Shown: positions 1 to 12,040, counted from the stretch's first letter. The stretch is 64,000 bases of DNA from Hymenopus coronatus (GCA_030762935.1 CM060899.1:62794501-62858500); one strand, 5' to 3'. Numbers and translations are program-made. The notes: generated from the sequence alone by a model not told the origin.

Positions 1-117
1 CATTCTGCTGACACTTATTTCGACCAGCATGGCATAAAAAGAAGAAGAATCTTTTGTAAGAAGTTTGCTTGTAGAAAAGCTAGAGAAAGTCATGTGAGTG
101 TAACACATCAGATTTTT
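1..117 (+). repeat. HPR 3' end fragment, forward
   Basis: Matches the last ~115 bp of the HPR family. The tip TAGAGAAAGTCATGTGAGTG followed by TAACACATCAGATTTTT is intact. The 5' part lies outside the window or is missing. Confidence 0.8.
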
Positions 118-632
118 CTCTCTCAAAACTGGCTTTAATGATTTGTTTGTATGACAAATGAAATATATCTACTTATAAATTGAATTCTCTGGGCATAACC
201 TCTAAACGTTTGTTCATTCTGAATGAGATTTACAGAACTGGTAAACCGAAAGAAATAGACTAAATCTTACTACACAAAAATTTAGATCTCTTTCATACAC
301 GGATTTGAATTAAGTATTTTCTTTTTGTACCTAAGCTATTTCCGAGATATCTACCCGTTATTAATGATTCAAACTGATCAATAGATACTTTATTTTTACA
401 CTTCTCTCGATATTCATTTGCTTCTTGCAACTGCATGCAAAGAGGATGGAATATAACTATTTCCTTTGTATTTAAAACGAAATATATACTAAGTATTCTA
501 TAGCTATTTCTGCCAAAGTTTATCTCGATTAAAATTCAGTGCATAGGAAAGTAAACTTTCAAAAGAATAGCATACATAGTCACTATTAAACAATAGAGTG
601 TAGGAAAAGACATGTGAATGTAACACAGTATG
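118..632 (+). repeat. HPR copy, forward, old and 5'-truncated
   Basis: Landmarks occur in forward order but are degenerate: CTGGCTTTAATGATTT near 130, TTCTCTGGGCATAACC near 184, GTAAACCGAAAGAAAT near 241, and a decayed tip with AGACATGTGAATGTAACACA near 608-627. The many substitutions suggest one of the oldest copies here. Confidence 0.6.
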
Positions 633-1740
633 TCTTCTTATCGGTCATCAGTGGAGGAATATTAATTAGTACTATATCTCATCAACACACTATAAACACT
701 ACTGAAAAATATTGTTAGTCATAGGTTTATATTTTTCTCAAATTCTAAAACGTAAATAAAAAACTGTTTATAATTGTTAAATATTAGTATGAGTCAAATA
801 AATATAATTATTACTAACATTTCAATTTTATCATCGCATGGACCATGTTTATTAACCAATAAAATAGTTATAGAATAAAATTAAATTCAAAACTTCTGAA
901 TATATTGCATTTACGCTTTGTAAACATGCTAATTATTTAGTGTGTTGCTCGTGGTATACATTTCAAAGGCATGGTTTCATAGACTTTGTAAAATAATTAA
1001 AATAATTTTGATTAATTACATATATTTCAAAATAAACACGCCTATTTATTCTGGCAGTATTGACAGTTGTATATAACATGTGCAGCATCAATTATGAAAT
1101 TGTTTTTAATAAAGTACAGGTTAAAATGTTTAAATTTTACGCGATGCTTTTATTATAACTTTAATGGACAGGAAAGAAATAGTTGATACACTAATGTAAC
1201 TAGGCTATTATATCAGTATATTGCTAAAAATCGACTACTGAATCATAGAAATACATTTAAGACTGGCAATATAGTGTGTAGCGTATCAGTTTATTTACCA
1301 AAAATTGTTACTGGAGTAAAAGCAATGGATGTTATGTAGTAATAGACATATAATAATTCATAGTTAATGTTCTATGTGTGTGTTTTAAAGAATTAATCGA
1401 ATAAGAATGTTTAATAAATAATTAGGCCATTTAAGTAGAATTTAGAGACGTCACTTATATGCACCTACACTTAATAAAGTATGTGAAATGTCTCACCAAA
1501 AATTAATATTGATAGCTTTAAAACTTTCTGATATACAGTGCAAAATGTTGCTGCACGTACACTTCATGATGACGTTGTGGTCCCTAACTAACCTCTAATA
1601 CATGTGTTCCGTGTGCAGCACCATAAAAACTAAAACATATAAACAAACACACATACATTTGTCACCACATGATTATCCTTTGAGGCGCACAAGATTGGCT
1701 ATCTCACACAAGACAGTAATATTTTAAACATAAGTTGCCC
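633..1740. other. AT-rich spacer, nothing recognised
   Basis: No ORF of note, no tRNA box B and no HPR landmark seen. The base composition is strongly AT-biased with scattered short A and T runs. I see no feature I can support. Confidence 0.5.
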
Positions 1741-2835
1741 ACGGACGCTGCAATATTTCATTCTTGCCGCGGTGACAATCGAAGAAAAATAAGCGAACAT
1801 CACTCATATCCTTTTACACACGAGAGCGGCATTTGTTTCCCGCTGGACGCGTTCATCTAAAGAAATAGAGTCGGCTAATGGTCGTGTTTACACTGCACAG
1901 AAAAGAAAACGCGAAAGGAAGAGGCCCCAGTGTGTGTGAGAGAGACAGAACGGGGGTTAAGGAAGTTAAAAGAGTTATCATAATGGTATTTGTTGGTTAA
2001 GTGGGTTGAACCTCCTGTAGTGGTCGTAGCTGCCGCGAACTGTGCTCCGTGTAATAATCGGCAATAACGCATCACACAAGATCAGTCTTGGGTAATCTTC
2101 TTAGCCCTCGAGGCGCGCCGTGCTGCTGCTGCTGGTGTTTGAACATTTAAAGGAGATAAAACACAATAAACTCACCTAAGCTGTCAGAAATCTGTTACTG
2201 AATGCAGAGGCCTTCCAGATAAAACAAGCCTTAAGCCTGTTACAGAGCAGCTTAGACCGTCTCAAACCGTATTAAATAAGACCACGATTGATCCACTGCA
2301 ATCCCCAACTTTTCAAACACACACATACACACAGACACACGTACACGTACACGGGGCTCACACACACACTCGCACACACACACACAAACATCCTACGACA
2401 TGCTCCTAATGGCGACTTTTCCGTCGAGCGCCTGCCCCCTTTTCTAAAAAGCTGCTTGCGCATGGGTCACGTGGGACGAGAGACAGCCAATGGGGAGGGA
2501 GAAGGGGGCACATCGGGCCCCGCCCCTCCATCGAGTAGTATTAGGCTTGCATGCACTTCCCCACTCCCCGGGAACGCTAGCAGAAGATGTAATGTGAGAG
2601 CGAGATGGCCGCTGATATTTTCATACCTTTCCACTCGCTTCCTCCAGCGACCGACACCACTCCTATTGTGGTAGTTACTACAAACAAAAGGTTTCGAGGG
2701 AGTGTTGTGTACATTAAGTTTGGTCCAGAAAGCATCCCCACCCCCCTTCCCTTCCCTGCCCTTTACGATGCACAACCAGACCTGCCGAGTTTCCGAAACC
2801 AACTGGAGATTCATCGCCTCTACCGGAGATTGTAA
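1741..2835. promoter_or_regulatory. CpG-rich, promoter-like segment
   Basis: This stretch is visibly richer in G+C and CpG than the rest of the window. A compact motif cluster holds an E-box CACGTG (2468-2473), GCCAATGG containing a CCAAT box (2486-2493) and a GC box CCCCGCCCC (2518-2526). An ATG in reasonable context (2605, GCGAGATGGCC) opens a 76-codon plus-strand frame. A minus-strand ATG at 2146 opens a 24-residue frame beginning MFKHQQQQ. Neither product is recognised. The motifs are known promoter elements; that this is a real promoter or first exon is inference. It could equally be a GC-rich repeat. Confidence 0.3.
2313..2393. repeat. CA-rich simple repeat
   Basis: Imperfect (CA)n with interspersed GACA and TACA, next to the promoter-like motif cluster. 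The reading frames across it are low-complexity and not credible as protein. Confidence 0.7.
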
Positions 2836-2989
2836 GGTTTCGAAAGGGAGAGTTCGACTAATCGATATATTGATGAAATGTGCTTACGTTACAGCCAGTC
2901 GATATATTCACCTGTACAAAGCAAAGAGGCTTTAAGGCATTAAACATCGTCCTTTTTGAGACCTCGTGCATAACTTATACAACATATAA

Positions 2990-3615
2990 CAGGTTACATT
3001 CATAAGAATTTCTCTACCTGTTCTTCAAACAGTTACTTCATGCTAATCGAGATAAACATAAGCAGTAATTGCCTTATTACTGAAGTAAATAAAAGGAAAT
3101 AAAGGAATATAGGTACTATGCTAAAGCAACATTAAAAGTTGTCGCATTGACTCTGAAATTCAGTTCTCTTTGCATGGTCAGGAATAAAATAAAAGAAACG
3201 CGTAAGATGACTTCCTGTGAAAAGTGTTATAACACTCAAATCCATAACAAAAATATTTGGGAGATGGTAAGCTCTATAAAAAAATGTGTATGACAAGATA
3301 TAAATTCTGTGTTATAACGAGATATTTTCTGCATAGTAAGATTTTATCGATTTCTTACGGTTTCATAGTTTTGTCATCCAGAATGAAGAGGACTTCTAAG
3401 GTTATTCATCATATACATTTCATTTATCACAAGAATATCTTAAACATATGGTATTTACAACCAGTTTTGAGAAATTCAAAATTTTCGAAAAATGTAGATA
3501 CCATGTAAAGGGTAGCTTGGGGTGGGGGATTTTTCTGAAAAACTTTATTTAATTATCTTGGAAGAAACTAAATTCACTGTCCACATACACACTCACACAC
3601 ACGGACCTTTTTCTA
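2990..3615 (-). repeat. HPR copy, reverse, interrupted at its A-run
   Basis: Reverse-order landmarks: TTTCTCTACCTG near 3010, CTTACGGTTTCATAG near 3354, GTAAAGGGTAG near 3505, then CACACGGACCTTTTTCTAAAAA at the end. It stops exactly in the oligo-A run that lies about 120 bp from the HPR 5' end, where the next reverse copy begins. Its missing 5' module is plausibly one of the modules at 9384-9742. Confidence 0.75.
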
Positions 3616-3957
3616 AAAATCTGATGTTCCTTTACATGAGTTTCTCTACCTGCGCTGCAAGCTGTCTTATAAGACTATCTACTTTCCTACCTACTTCACG
3701 TTAGCAGAATTGGTCTTATTACTTAGTTCCTTATAAGCAGAAGAAAAATAAGGGAATACACTAGGCTAAAGCGATAGTCAAATCTTTAAAAGCTGTCGCT
3801 ATGGCATCGAAATTCTGTTCTCTTTGTGTGGCCAGGAGTAAAACAAAAGAAACACCGAAGAGTGTCTGTGAAAAGTATTTTAAAACTGAAATCCATAACA
3901 AGGAATATCTCGGAAATCGTTAACTCTACAATAATAAAAAAAAAAAAAAAAAAAAAA
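3615..3957 (-). repeat. HPR copy, reverse, 3' half only
   Basis: Starts with AAAAATCTGATGTTCC and runs through CTTATTACTTAGTTCC and AGGAATATCTCGG to an A-run of about 22 (3936-3957), where another reverse copy begins. The remaining 5' half was not found. Confidence 0.75.
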
Positions 3958-4669
3958 GATTCTGATGTGTTCCATTCACATGACTTTCTCTACATCTCTG
4001 CAAAAAATATTGTTAAAAAGCTTATGCTTCTATTTACTTCATGCTAATCGAGAAAGCATTAGCAGAAATAGCCTTATTACTTACTTCCTTGTAAGTAGAA
4101 GTGAAATAAGGGAGTACCAAAGGTTAAAGTGATAGTCAAAAGCTGGTTGCTATGTGACTGAAGTTCCTTTGTTTGAATGGACACGAGTTGACAAATTCCT
4201 GTATGAGAAGAGTAGAAGTTTTTTTAAAGCTTAAAGCAATAACAAGGAATATCTCTAAAACGGCCAACCCCACGAAAAAAAAATGTAAATTACAGAAACT
4301 GTGTGTTTTATTGTGAACTACATTTTTATGTAGTAAGTTTTTGTCTTTCTCTTATGGTTTACCAGTTATGCAAAGTTTCGCAAAATTCACCCAAAATAAA
4401 AATGTCTTCAGAGGCTATTCCCCAAAAAATTAAGATATATATTTTATTTGTCAAGTAAATATCTTAAATATAAGAGACTTTAATCAAAATCATAAGAGCC
4501 ATTGTTGAAAAAATCAAAATTTTCGAAAAAAGTTCCATATAAACGTTACTTGGAGGTGGGGGGATTTTCTTGAAAATCTTCGTGTCTCATCCTTGGAAGA
4601 TACTCAACTTAAATACCAAGTTTGGTATTCAACGGTCTTTTCATTTTTGAGTTATGCTGTCCACAGTCT

Positions 4670-4700
<31 letters not shown>

Positions 4701-7700
4701 ACACCTACCCACCCATAGACATACAGACACACACACAGACACACACTCTACATACACACATGCACACAGACACACACAGACACACACAGATGCACATACA
4801 GACACACACACAGACACACACAGATGCACATACAGACACACACTCTACATACACACATGCACACATACGCACATAGACACACACAGACAACACAGATGCA
4901 CATACAGACACACACATGCACACATACGCACATAGACACACACATGCACACAGACACACACAGACACACACAGATGCACATACAGACACACACACACACA
5001 GACACACACAGATGCACATACAGACACACACTCTACATACACACATGCACACATACGCACATAGACACACACAGACAACACAGATGCACATACAGACACA
5101 CACACACACAGACACACACAGATGCACATACAGACACACATACAGACACACACACAGACACACACAGATGCACATACAGACACACATACAGACACACACA
5201 GATGCACATACAGACACACACACACAGACACACACAGATGCACATACAGACACACACACAGACATACACAGATGCACATACAGACACACACACACAGACA
5301 CACACAGATGCACATACAGACACACACACAGACATACACAGATGCACATACAGACACACACAGATGCACATACAGACACACACACAGACACACACAGATG
5401 CACATACAGACACACACAGATGCACATACAGACACACACAGATGCACATACAGACACACACACAGACACACACAGATGCACATACAGACACACACACAGA
5501 CATACACAGATGCACATACAGACACACACAGATGCACATACAGACACACACACAGACACACACAGATGCACATACAGACACACACACATACATACACAGA
5601 TGCACATACAGACACACACACAGACACACACAGATGCACATACAGACACACGTACAGACACACACAGATGCACATACAGACACACACACATACATACACA
5701 GATGCACATACAGACACACACAGACACACACAGATGCACATACAGACACACGTACAGACACACACAGATGCACATACAGACACACACACATACATACACA
5801 GATGCACATACAGACACACACAGACACACACAGATGCACATACAGACACACACACATACATACACAGATGCACATACAGACACACACACAGACACACACA
5901 GATGCACATACAGACACACACACAGACACACACAGATGCACATACAGACACACACACAGACACACACAGATGCACATACAGACACACACAGACACACACA
6001 TACGCACACAGACACACACAGATGCACATACAGACACACACACACAGAATACACATGCACACAGACACACACAGACTTACACGCACATACACACACGCAC
6101 ACAGACACACACAGATGCACATACAGACACACACAGAATACACACGCACACAGACACACACAGACTTACACGCACATGCACACACGCACACAGTCACACC
6201 GAGACACACTCAGACACTTACAGAAACACACAGACACACACAGATGCACACGCACACAGACACACACAGACCTACACGCACATACACACACGCACACAGA
6301 CAAACACACAGACACACACGCACACTGGAACACACAGACGCACAAACACAAACACGCAAGTAGCCACTGACACACACCAACACACACAGACACACGCACA
6401 CAGACACACACACGCACACAGACACACACAGATGCACATACAGACACACACACACAGAATACACATGCACACAGACACACACAGACTTACACGCACATAC
6501 ACATACGCACACAGACACACACAGATGCACATACAGACACACACACACAGAATACACACGCACACAGACACACACAGACTTACACACACACATACACACA
6601 TGCACACAGACACACACAGATGCACATACAGACACACACACACAGAATACACATGCACACAGACACACACAGACTTACACACGCACATACACACATGCAC
6701 ACAGACACACACAGATGCACATACAGACACACACACACAGAATACACATGCACACAGACACACACAGACTTACACACGCACATACACACATGCACACAGA
6801 CACACACAGATGCACATACAGACACACACACAGAACACACACGCACAGAGACACACACAGACCTACATGCACATACACACACGCACACAGACAAACACAC
6901 AGACACACACGCACACTGGCTCACACAGACACACACACGCACACTGGCACACACAGACGCACAAACACAAACACGCACGTAGCCACTGACACACACCAAC
7001 ACACACAGACACACGCACACAGACACACGCACACAGACACACACACACGCACACAGACACACCCGCACGCATACACACAGACACACGCACACAGACTGTC
7101 ACAGACACACGCACACAGACACACACAGACTCACACAGACACTCACACAGACACTCACAGACAGTCACAGAAACACACAGACAAACTCAGTCACACACAG
7201 ACACACACAGACACAGACACACACGCACGCATACACACACAGACACACGCACACAGACTGTCATAGACACACACAGACACACGCACACAGACACACACAG
7301 ACACACACAGACACACACAGACACACTCACACAGACACTCACAGACACACACAGACTCACACAGACAAACAAAGACACACACAGACAAACTCAGACTCAC
7401 ACAGACACTCACAGAAACACACAAACTCAGTCACACACAGACACACACAGACTCACACAGACAAACAAAGACACACACAGACAAACTCAGACACACACAG
7501 ACACACACAGACACACTCACACAGACACTCACAGACACTCACACAGACACTCACACAGACACTCACACAGACACTCACAGAAACACAAACTCAGTCACAC
7601 ACAGACACACACAGACTCACACAGACAAACAAAGACACACACAGACAAACTCAGACTCACACAGACACTCACAGAAACACACAAACTCAGTCACACACAG

Positions 7701-8113
7701 ACACACACAGACTCACACAGACAAACAAAGACACACACAGACAAACTCAGACACACACAGACACACACAGACACACTCACACAGACACTCACATACACTC
7801 ACAACGACACTCACAGACACTCACAGAAACACACAGACAAACTCAGTCACACACAGACACACAGACTCACACTGACACACACAGACAAACAAAGACATAC
7901 ACAGACAAACTCAGTCACACACAGACAAACAAAGACACACACAGAGACACACAGACACTCACAGACACACACACACTCACACAGACAAACACAGACAAAC
8001 AAAGACACACACAGACACACACAGACACACACAGACAAACAAAGACACACAGAGACTCATACAGAAACACACAGACAGACACACACACACACACACACAC
8101 ACAACTTTTTCCT
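3958..8113 (-). repeat. HPR copy, reverse, carrying a giant CA array
   Basis: The 3' part (3958-4668) is ordinary HPR: TCTGATGTGTTCC tip, TTCATGCTAATCGAG, GAGGCTATTCCC, TACCAAGTTTGGTA, then GAGTTATGCTGTCCACAG. At the position of the family's internal CA tract the sequence becomes a 3.4-kb array (4669-8103). It exits into CTTTTTCCTAAAA, the expected HPR sequence beyond the tract. The copy is then interrupted by the next HPR; its 5' module probably resumes at 9253. Confidence 0.8.
4669..8103. repeat. Expanded CA-rich satellite-like array, ~3.4 kb
   Basis: Only CA/CAGA-type units with three zones. At ~4.7-6.1 kb short units with GATGCACATACAGACACACA dominate. At ~6.43-6.85 kb there is a clear 95-bp higher-order unit: the GATGCAC landmark recurs at 6431, 6524, 6619, 6714 and 6809. 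At ~7.1-8.1 kb units with ACTCACACAGACAAAC carry a ~260-bp duplication (ACAAACTCAGTC at 7421 and 7681). Very long frames are open on both strands, but they read only H/T/R/D or C/V/S repeats and are not genes. Confidence 0.95.
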
Positions 8114-9252
8114 AAAATATGATATGTTTCATTCTTTATCTGCTCTGCAAACCGTGTAATAAGAATGCTAATGCTAAACTTGCTAAATGGTTCTTGTTGC
8201 TTACACTAGCCTAAAGCTAGTCAACTCTTTTAAAATCTGTCACTATGACATTGAAATCTAGTTCTCTTTGCATGGCCAGGAGTAAAACAAAAGAAACACG
8301 GAAGGCAAACTTCCTGTGTGAGAAAATTGTTTTAAAACTGAAATCAATAACAAGGAGTATCTCGGAAATGGGCAATTCTACAAAGAAAAGAAGAAAACAA
8401 GTAAATATGTGGCGCAAATTGTAGTTTTAGCATCTATATTTTTTGTGTATTAGGTAAGTTTTGTGTCCCTTACTATTTATTAGTTATATAAAAGTCAACC
8501 GAATGAACAACTCTTTAGAGGCTATTCGCAATAAAAACTAGATACCTATACATTTCGTATGTAATGAAAATATCTGATCATATGGCACTTTAATCAGAAT
8601 GTTACAGCCATTTTTGAGAAAATAAAAACTTTTGAAAAATGTCCATGTAGGTATAGGACAGTTGGGAGCGGGAGGATTTTGTTGAAAATCTTCGTGTCGC
8701 ATTCTTGAAACATGCGCAACTTAAATATCAAGTTTGGTATTTAACAGACTTTTCGTTTCTGAGTTATGCTACAGAGTTATATACTATTTTTTGTTTTGTT
8801 GTTTGTTTTTGTTTTGTTTAGTTTAGTCATGGACTTTTAAAACATATTTCCGAAGAAATCTCGGTATCGAGTTACTTGTACAGATTACAATACCTCGTCG
8901 CCCTCCATGGTGTAACGGTTACCATTGCTGACTTCATATACCCAAGGTCGCGGGTTCAAAACCGTCGGAGGACGATGGATTTATTTCGGGCGTAAAAATT
9001 CTTAGCATGGCTTCCATCGGAAGGGAAGTAAAGCCGTTGGTCCCATGTCGTAGATTTACGGCACGTAAAAGAACCTCAAACCTGATAGAGGCCTCTGAGC
9101 AAAATTAACCAGTCTTTCACACCCAGTATAGAATGGGACGCTGAGGACCACAGCAGTTAAAGAGCGTCCATAAATAATACGCCATTTATATTTTTACAAT
9201 ACCTCCTCTATCTATGATATATTTTGTACATAAGTGATAGAGAAACTAAAAA
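8114..9252 (-). repeat. HPR copy, reverse, split by a SINE
   Basis: Begins near AAAATATGATATGTTTC, a decayed 3' tip, and runs through ACTATTTATTAGTTATA and TTGGGAGCGGGAGG to TAAAACATATTTCCGAAG and a 5' end GATAGAGAAACTAAAAA near 9236-9252. A tRNA-derived SINE (8897-9193) with a 12-bp target duplication interrupts the terminal hairpin region. Confidence 0.75.
8897..9193 (+). mobile_element. tRNA-derived SINE, family 1, with 12-bp TSD
   Basis: The head looks like tRNA. Box A-like TGGTGTAACGG is near 8910 and box B-like GGTTCAAAACC near 8954, about 45 bp apart as in Pol III type 2 promoters. The body continues to a T-rich tail. The 12-bp repeat TTACAATACCTC flanks the insert (8885-8896 and 9194-9205), a target-site duplication from LINE-mediated insertion. 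Reverse copies of the same family lie at 32537-32796 and 59226-59504. Confidence 0.85.
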
Positions 9253-9383
9253 AGGTTTGGCTTTAGAGACCCTCAAAACATGTATTTAAGGTGAAGTCTC
9301 GGTAGCGGATTCTTTGGTGGAATACAACACCTTCTCTACTTTCTATGTACATTGTACATATCTACTTGCTAGAGAAATAAAAA
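9253..9383 (-). repeat. HPR 5' module, reverse (first of a tandem series)
   Basis: Only the ~120-bp 5' end: CTCAAAACATGTATTT, GGTGAAGTCTCGGTAG, GGAATACAACACCTTCTC, then the hairpin TATGTACATTGTACATA and TAGAGAAATAAAA. It starts at the A-run where nested copies insert, so it is most simply the resumed 5' end of the interrupted copy 3958-8113. Confidence 0.75.
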
Positions 9384-9515
9384 CTGTTTTTGGGGGGGAT
9401 TTAGGGGTCTCAAAACATGTAGGTACTCCGATGAAGTATCGGTATCGAATTCTTTTATGGAATACAATACCTATACCTACTATATATATTGTAGACACGT
9501 GCCAGAGAGAATAAA
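9384..9515 (-). repeat. HPR 5' module, reverse (second)
   Basis: CTCAAAACATGTAGG, TATCGGTATCGAATTC and GGAATACAATACC, ending in a decayed hairpin and GAGAGAATAAAG. It has the same extent as the neighbouring module. Confidence 0.7.
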
Positions 9516-9632
9516 GTGTTTCTGGGGGGTTAGGGGATCTCAAAACCTGTATTTCCGTTGAAATCTCGGTATCGATATTCTGAAAGGAATACAACAGATA
9601 TGCATTGCACATGCATGCTAGTGAAGCTAAAA
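9516..9632 (-). repeat. HPR 5' module, reverse (third)
   Basis: CTCAAAACCTGTATTTCC, AATCTCGGTATCG and GGAATACAACAG, then TGCATTGCACATGCA (degenerate hairpin) and a decayed end. Confidence 0.7.
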
Positions 9633-9742
9633 CTGGTATTGGGTTCAGAAGTCCTCAAAACACGTGTGTCCGGTGAAATCTCGGTATAGATTTTTTTTGT
9701 GAAATACACTACCTCCTCTACCTACTTTTTATAAGGATTTTA
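9633..9742 (-). repeat. HPR 5' module, reverse (fourth)
   Basis: GGGTTCAGAAGTCCTC, GTGTCCGGTGAAATCTCGG and GAAATACACTACCTCC. The hairpin is largely lost. After this the array switches to forward orientation. Confidence 0.65.
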
Positions 9743-9861
9743 ATTTTTACTTTTTCTATTTAGTACATTAGGAGAGATGCTATTGCACCCCAACCAAAAA
9801 TTCGAAACTGATATTTCACCGGAAATACACGTTTCAGGGTTCCATGTAACCACAAAAATTA
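9743..9861 (+). repeat. HPR 5' module, forward
   Basis: ATTTTTACTTTTTCTA, a degenerate hairpin, ATTTCACCGGAAATACAC, then GTAACCACAAAAATTA. It ends at the A-run hotspot, where another forward copy begins. Confidence 0.7.
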
Positions 9862-10154
9862 TTTTAATTTCTTTAGCACGTATGTACACACAATATACAT
9901 GTGGCTAGAGAACGTATCGTATTCCACACAAAATTCAATGTGAGATTTTACCGGAAATATATGTTTTAAGGTCCCTGAGTCCTAAAAAAACATTTTATAT
10001 AAACATGGTTGGTGCGTGTGTGTGTATGTATGTATGTGTGTGTGTGTGTGTGTGTGGACAGCATAGCACAGAAAGAAAAGACAAGACCATTAAGCTTTTT
10101 AAAAATAAATTGTTAGAGATGTAGAAAAAATCATGTGAAAACAAGTAAGATTCT
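9862..10154 (+). repeat. HPR copy, forward, large internal deletion
   Basis: The 5' end and GT tract (to ~10090) are followed directly by the 3' tip (TAAGCTTTTTAAAAAT, GTTAGAGATGTAGAAAAAAT). The ~600-bp centre is missing. Contains a GT tract (10016-10055). Confidence 0.75.
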
Positions 10155-10892
10155 TATTACTTTCTCTATATGTACATAGTGCATAGAGAAGGTATTGTAA
10201 TGCACCCAAAAATTCGATACCGAGATTTCACCGGAAAAACATGTTTTGTGTCCTCCTGAATCCAAAAAGCAGTTTTAGAAAATGTCTGTGTCTGTCTGTC
10301 TTTCTGTGAGTGACTGTGTATGTCTACGTGTGCGTGTGTATGTGTGTGTGTGTCTGTGGGCAGAATAGCTCAAAAACGAAAAGACTTGGTATTTAAGCAT
10401 AGTATTGTCCAAGGATGCGACACGCAGATTTACAAGAAAAAAACACCAACCCAACTACCCTTTACATGGAACTGTTTTCGAAAAATTTAATTTCCTCAAA
10501 AATGGCTCTAACGATTTTGATTAAAATATCATATATTAAAGATATTTGCCTGACAAATAATATGCATATCGTGAATTCTCTGGGAATAGCCTCTGAAGAT
10601 TACCTTATTCTGGACACATTTTACGGAATTAAGCATAACTGCTAAATTGTAAGAGATGGACAAAAACTTACCAGCCCAAAATGTAGATCACATTAAAACA
10701 CACGATTTATGTAATATAATGTGTTTTTCTTTAAGTTGATCGTTTTTTAGATATTCCTTGTTTTTGGTTTCAGTTTTAAAAAACTTATACATTTCTCATT
10801 CAGGATTTTGTCAACTCCTGTCCATACAAACAAAGGAACTTCAATCATGTCACAACCAGCTTTTGGCTATCCTTTTAGCCTATGGTACTCCG
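10155..10892 (+). repeat. HPR copy, forward, 3'-truncated
   Basis: 5' end TTACTTTCTCTATATG with hairpin, GATACCGAGATTTCACCGG, a mixed GTCT/GT tract, CCCTTTACATGGAAC, TCTGGGAATAGCCTC and GTCAACTCCTGTCC. It stops at CCTATGGTACTCC where the next copy's TTTTTACTTTC begins, so about 120 bp of 3' end are lost. Confidence 0.85.
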
Positions 10893-11720
10893 TTTTTACT
10901 TTCTCTATACGTACTATGTACATAGTGTATAGAGAAGGTATTGCACTCTACCAGAAAATTCGATACCGAGAATTCTCCGGAAATATATGTTTTAGGGTCC
11001 CCTGTATCCAAAAAAAGTATTTTCAGAAAAAGGTCCGTGTGTGTGTGTAGGTCCGTGAGTCCGTGTGCCTGTGAACACGATAACTCAAAGACGAAAAGTA
11101 GGTAAAATACCAAATTTGGTATTTAAGTTTAGTATCTTCCAGGGATGTGACACGAAGATTTTGAGAAAAATAGCTCTACCCTAAACTACCCTTTACATGG
11201 AACTTTTTTCGAAACTTTTGATTTTCTAAAAAATGGCCCTAAAGATTTTGATTAAAATATCATATATTAAAGATATTTATCTGACAAATAAAATGTATAT
11301 TTTGAATTTTCTGGGAATAGCCTCTGAAGACCACTTTATTCTGGATGAATTTTGCATAACTGCTAAACCGCAAGAGATGGACGTAACCTTAACACACAAA
11401 AAATGTAGAGCACGTTAAAACATACAATTTATGTTACATACATTTTTTCGTGCAGTTGATCGTTTTTGAGATATTCCTTTTTCTTGGTCTCAGCTTTGAA
11501 AAACATAGTTTTCTCATACAGAAAGTTGTCAACTCCTGTCCATACAAACAAAGCAACCAGCTTTTGACAATCACTTTAATCTTTGGTACTCCCTTATTTC
11601 GTTTCTACTTACAAGGAATCAAGTAACAAGTAATGAAATAAATAGAAGCATAAGCTTTTTAACAATAATTTGTTGCAGAGATGTGGAGAAAGTCATGTGA
11701 TTGGAGCACATCAGATTTTT
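10893..11720 (+). repeat. HPR copy, forward, full length
   Basis: Both ends present: TTTTTACTTTCTCTATACG with the hairpin CTATGTACATAGTGTATAG, and the tip GAGAAAGTCATGTGATTGG followed by CACATCAGATTTTT. It spans ~828 bp and the internal landmarks are in order. The flanking fragment at 11721 resumes HPR sequence next to a T-run. Confidence 0.9.
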
Positions 11721-12040
11721 TTTGTAGTGCTGACTGTTTCTGAGATATTACTTATTATTAGTTTCAGCTTTAAAATATGCTTTTCTCAAACGAGAGCATA
11801 CTAAGCTTAACGAACCTCAATTGTTTCACATAGCAAGGTACTTTTAAATGCTTTGACTATCAATGTAGCCCAGTGTATTCCTTTTTCCCCTTCTACTTAA
11901 AAGGAAGCAAGTAATAAGACCATTTATGTTAATGTTTATCTTGATTAGCATGTTGTAGATAAACGAATAATCTTTTGTAAGTATAGTTTATGTTTGGAAC
12001 AGCTAGAGAAAGTTATGTGAATGGAACACATAGGTTTTTT
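11721..12040 (+). repeat. HPR 3' third, forward
   Basis: Begins TTTGTAGTGCTGACTG, the sequence just after the family's T-run near CGTGGAG. Continues through TCAATTGTTTCACATAGC and GAAGCAAGTAATAAGACC to the tip AGTTATGTGAATGGAACAC. It is probably the 3' side of a copy into which 10893-11720 inserted; the matching 5' side was not identified. Confidence 0.75.

Noticed and set aside
4705..7266. Very long open frames on both strands (up to 721 codons)
   Set aside because: They lie wholly in the CA array. The stop codons are simply absent from the repeat unit, and the products are H/T/R/D or C/V/S/L periodic strings.
9253..9861. Regular spaced repeats resembling a CRISPR array
   Set aside because: Units are diverged HPR 5' ends with no unique spacers, and the DNA is eukaryotic.
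10155..11720. LTR retrotransposon from tandem HPR copies
   Set aside because: Adjacent copies are whole elements in tandem with no gag/pol or primer-binding site between them, and their ends lack TG...CA.
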